Assembly (NCBI GenBank): GCA_013397865.1
Contig: VZTI01005024.1
Span: 1,134,791-1,198,790 of the forward strand
DNA length: 64,000 nucleotides
Reading direction: 5' to 3'
Source of the DNA: Struthidea cinerea
Taxonomy: Eukaryota; Chordata; Aves; Passeriformes; Corcoracidae
Shown here: positions 63,001 through 64,000 of the stretch, piece by piece
Position numbering within the stretch: the first letter of the stretch is position 1
How the letters are laid out: each line of letters starts with the position of its first letter
Notes under the pieces: generated by a model
The model's database searches: none
Told to the model about the DNA's origin: nothing
What the model saw: only the letters and a program-made list of their open reading frames with translations
Program-made: the position numbers and the translations under genes

Positions 63001-63225
63001 TCTGCACAACAGATCCAGCATATTTATTTTATTATAACTGAGGGAAGAACTCCCAATTCTTAAGGGAGGAATGAAGAAACCCTCATTAATGAAAAATGTA
63101 TAGTCCAAAACAGTCTGTAAGAGACAGATGTAAAATTAATCATCCTGGATACCTAGATTCTTCAGCAAAACACACCTGAGGACCGAAAAGACTTAATTTA
63201 TTTACTTTAGACATTCTCTTTACAG
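60076..63225. other. Non-coding stretch with a GC-enriched island at 60.7-61.4 kb
   Basis: 60.7-61.37 kb is clearly GC-richer than its surroundings, with C-rich runs near 61040-61075 and one N at 61078. It contains acceptor-like sites (ttgtgttttag near 61090; ctctcctcag near 61316), but every following frame meets stops early. It is not recognised as a repeat. The remainder is ordinary AT-rich DNA. Confidence 0.45.
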
Positions 63226-63519
63226 AGCTTTCAAGGATGATCAAATCATTAGCAAGAGCCAATCAGCAGAGACTACATCTTCTGCTCTTAACCTGAGCAG
63301 AATATTGCAGCTGGCATGTGGCAAGGAGAGCAGAGAGGGAGAAGCTGCTGAAGTGGCCAGGTCACTTAATCTAATGCATATTCACACTGAGGACAGCGGA
63401 AGTTACAAATGTGCAATCCAAAATTTGAATAATACTAGGGATTGTAGAAAAAAGACGATCAGAGGACAGAACTCTTTCAACTTAATTTTAGAAAGGACTT
63501 CTTACCCTATTTGTTGGTG
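63226..63519 (+). CDS. Candidate immunoglobulin-like domain exon or pseudo-exon
   Basis: A frame open from 63197 to a TAA at 63521-63523 carries the Ig F-strand signature D-S-G-S-Y-K-C at 63392-63412, preceded by the E-strand-like SLNLMHIHTE and followed by AIQN. Upstream, FKDDQIISK at about 63230-63256 resembles the C-C' strands of I-set Ig domains. An acceptor-like ctctttacag ends at 63225 and a donor-like GTAAAC starts at 63520. This would make a 294-bp exon with phase 2 at both ends. Most Ig domain exons are phase 1, so these limits may be wrong. The C-strand tryptophan and the B-strand cysteine are not in evident places and might lie in another exon. Known role of the fold: extracellular or sarcomeric binding modules. 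The gene is not identified. It may be a decayed copy. Confidence 0.4.
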
Positions 63520-64000
63520 GTAAACATATTTAGCAACAGAGCTGGAGTCTTGACTTCAGCACTTCCTTTCAAAACAATGGTGACATCTTCACAGTCTTCA
63601 TTTTTCTTTTGTGTTTAATCCTCTTTATCATACTGGGGGGGTGGGTGNNNNNNNNNNNNNNNNNNNNNNNNNNNNNNNNNNNNNNNNNNNNNNNNNNNNN
63701 NNNNNTTTGTTTATGGGTTTGGTTTGTTTACTCCTTTTAAGAGAGGGGGAAAAAATAGGCCTATTACCGTTAAATGACAATAACAAATCAGGTTTTCATT
63801 GCACTTAATCAATCTCCTTATCAACAAACCCAGACAAAGCACTTGTACCGAAAAAATTTAACATAGATATAAAGAAAGCAAACAAAATCCCTACAGAATA
63901 TCAGTGGATAGAATAGCTCCTGAGAAACACAAGAGGTTTGATTTTTCTTTTAATGAAGTTTCATGTGCTTTTTGTTCCTGGTATCTGATCCCAGTATTCT
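63520..64000. other. Window end with an assembly gap
   Basis: A run of 58 N occupies 63648-63705 and follows a G-rich tggggggggtgggtg, suggesting a sequencing-difficult tract. The rest is AT-rich and unassigned. If the Ig-like segment is a real exon, this is the start of its downstream intron. Confidence 0.6.

Noticed and set aside
1..64000. CRISPR arrays, tRNA or rRNA genes, bacterial-type operons or a novel multi-gene system
   Set aside because: None seen. Sequence texture and repeats are those of a bird nuclear genome. Small RNA genes cannot be excluded by eye.

Overview
This window is vertebrate nuclear DNA, almost certainly from a bird and probably a passerine. It is AT-rich, has no compact operon-like genes, and its recognisable content is mostly CR1 non-LTR retrotransposons plus several LTRs of the bird ERVL type that begin TGTCCTGGTTT. 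Small N runs mark it as a draft assembly. I see no bacterial, phage or CRISPR features and no complete protein-coding gene. Open frames of about 140 codons are expected by chance in 64 kb of DNA this AT-rich, so most open frames were discarded.

Layout. Positions 1-5.5 kb hold two exon-like segments on the + strand: an internal candidate (from 572) and a more convincing last-exon candidate (5320-5483). The second encodes the end of a membrane helix followed by a hydrophilic tail and a stop. Positions 5.5-15 kb are unannotated AT-rich DNA with simple repeats. Positions 15.0-17.36 kb hold a long, decayed CR1 with reverse transcriptase motifs. Positions 18.9-25.5 kb form an LTR cluster: an ERVL-type LTR in reverse, a CR1 3' fragment with a very long A-rich tract, a truncated related LTR in forward orientation, and a solo LTR with a perfect 5-bp target duplication. 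Positions 29.5-31.06 kb hold a CR1 broken up by an AT expansion and an LTR fragment. An LTR with a clear TATA box and polyadenylation signal lies at 36.2-36.7 kb. CR1 fragments of very different age lie at 31.6, 39.8-40.7, 42.6-43.4, 45.0-46.0, 54.0-54.4 and 59.2-60.1 kb. Positions 46-54 kb and 54.5-59.2 kb are repeat-poor; the latter holds a duplicated 64-bp segment and a striking run of E-box-like sites. Near the right edge (63.2-63.5 kb) an open segment carries the D-x-G-x-Y-x-C signature of an immunoglobulin-like domain.

Overall reading: the left edge looks like the 3' end of a + strand gene for a membrane protein, followed by nearly 58 kb of intergenic or intronic sequence, with one Ig-like exon or pseudo-exon at the right edge. 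Nothing indicates a novel multi-gene system. The best leads are the three exon candidates, the E-box array and the unexplained 64-bp duplication. Repeat identities rest on recognising family sequence by eye, without an alignment.
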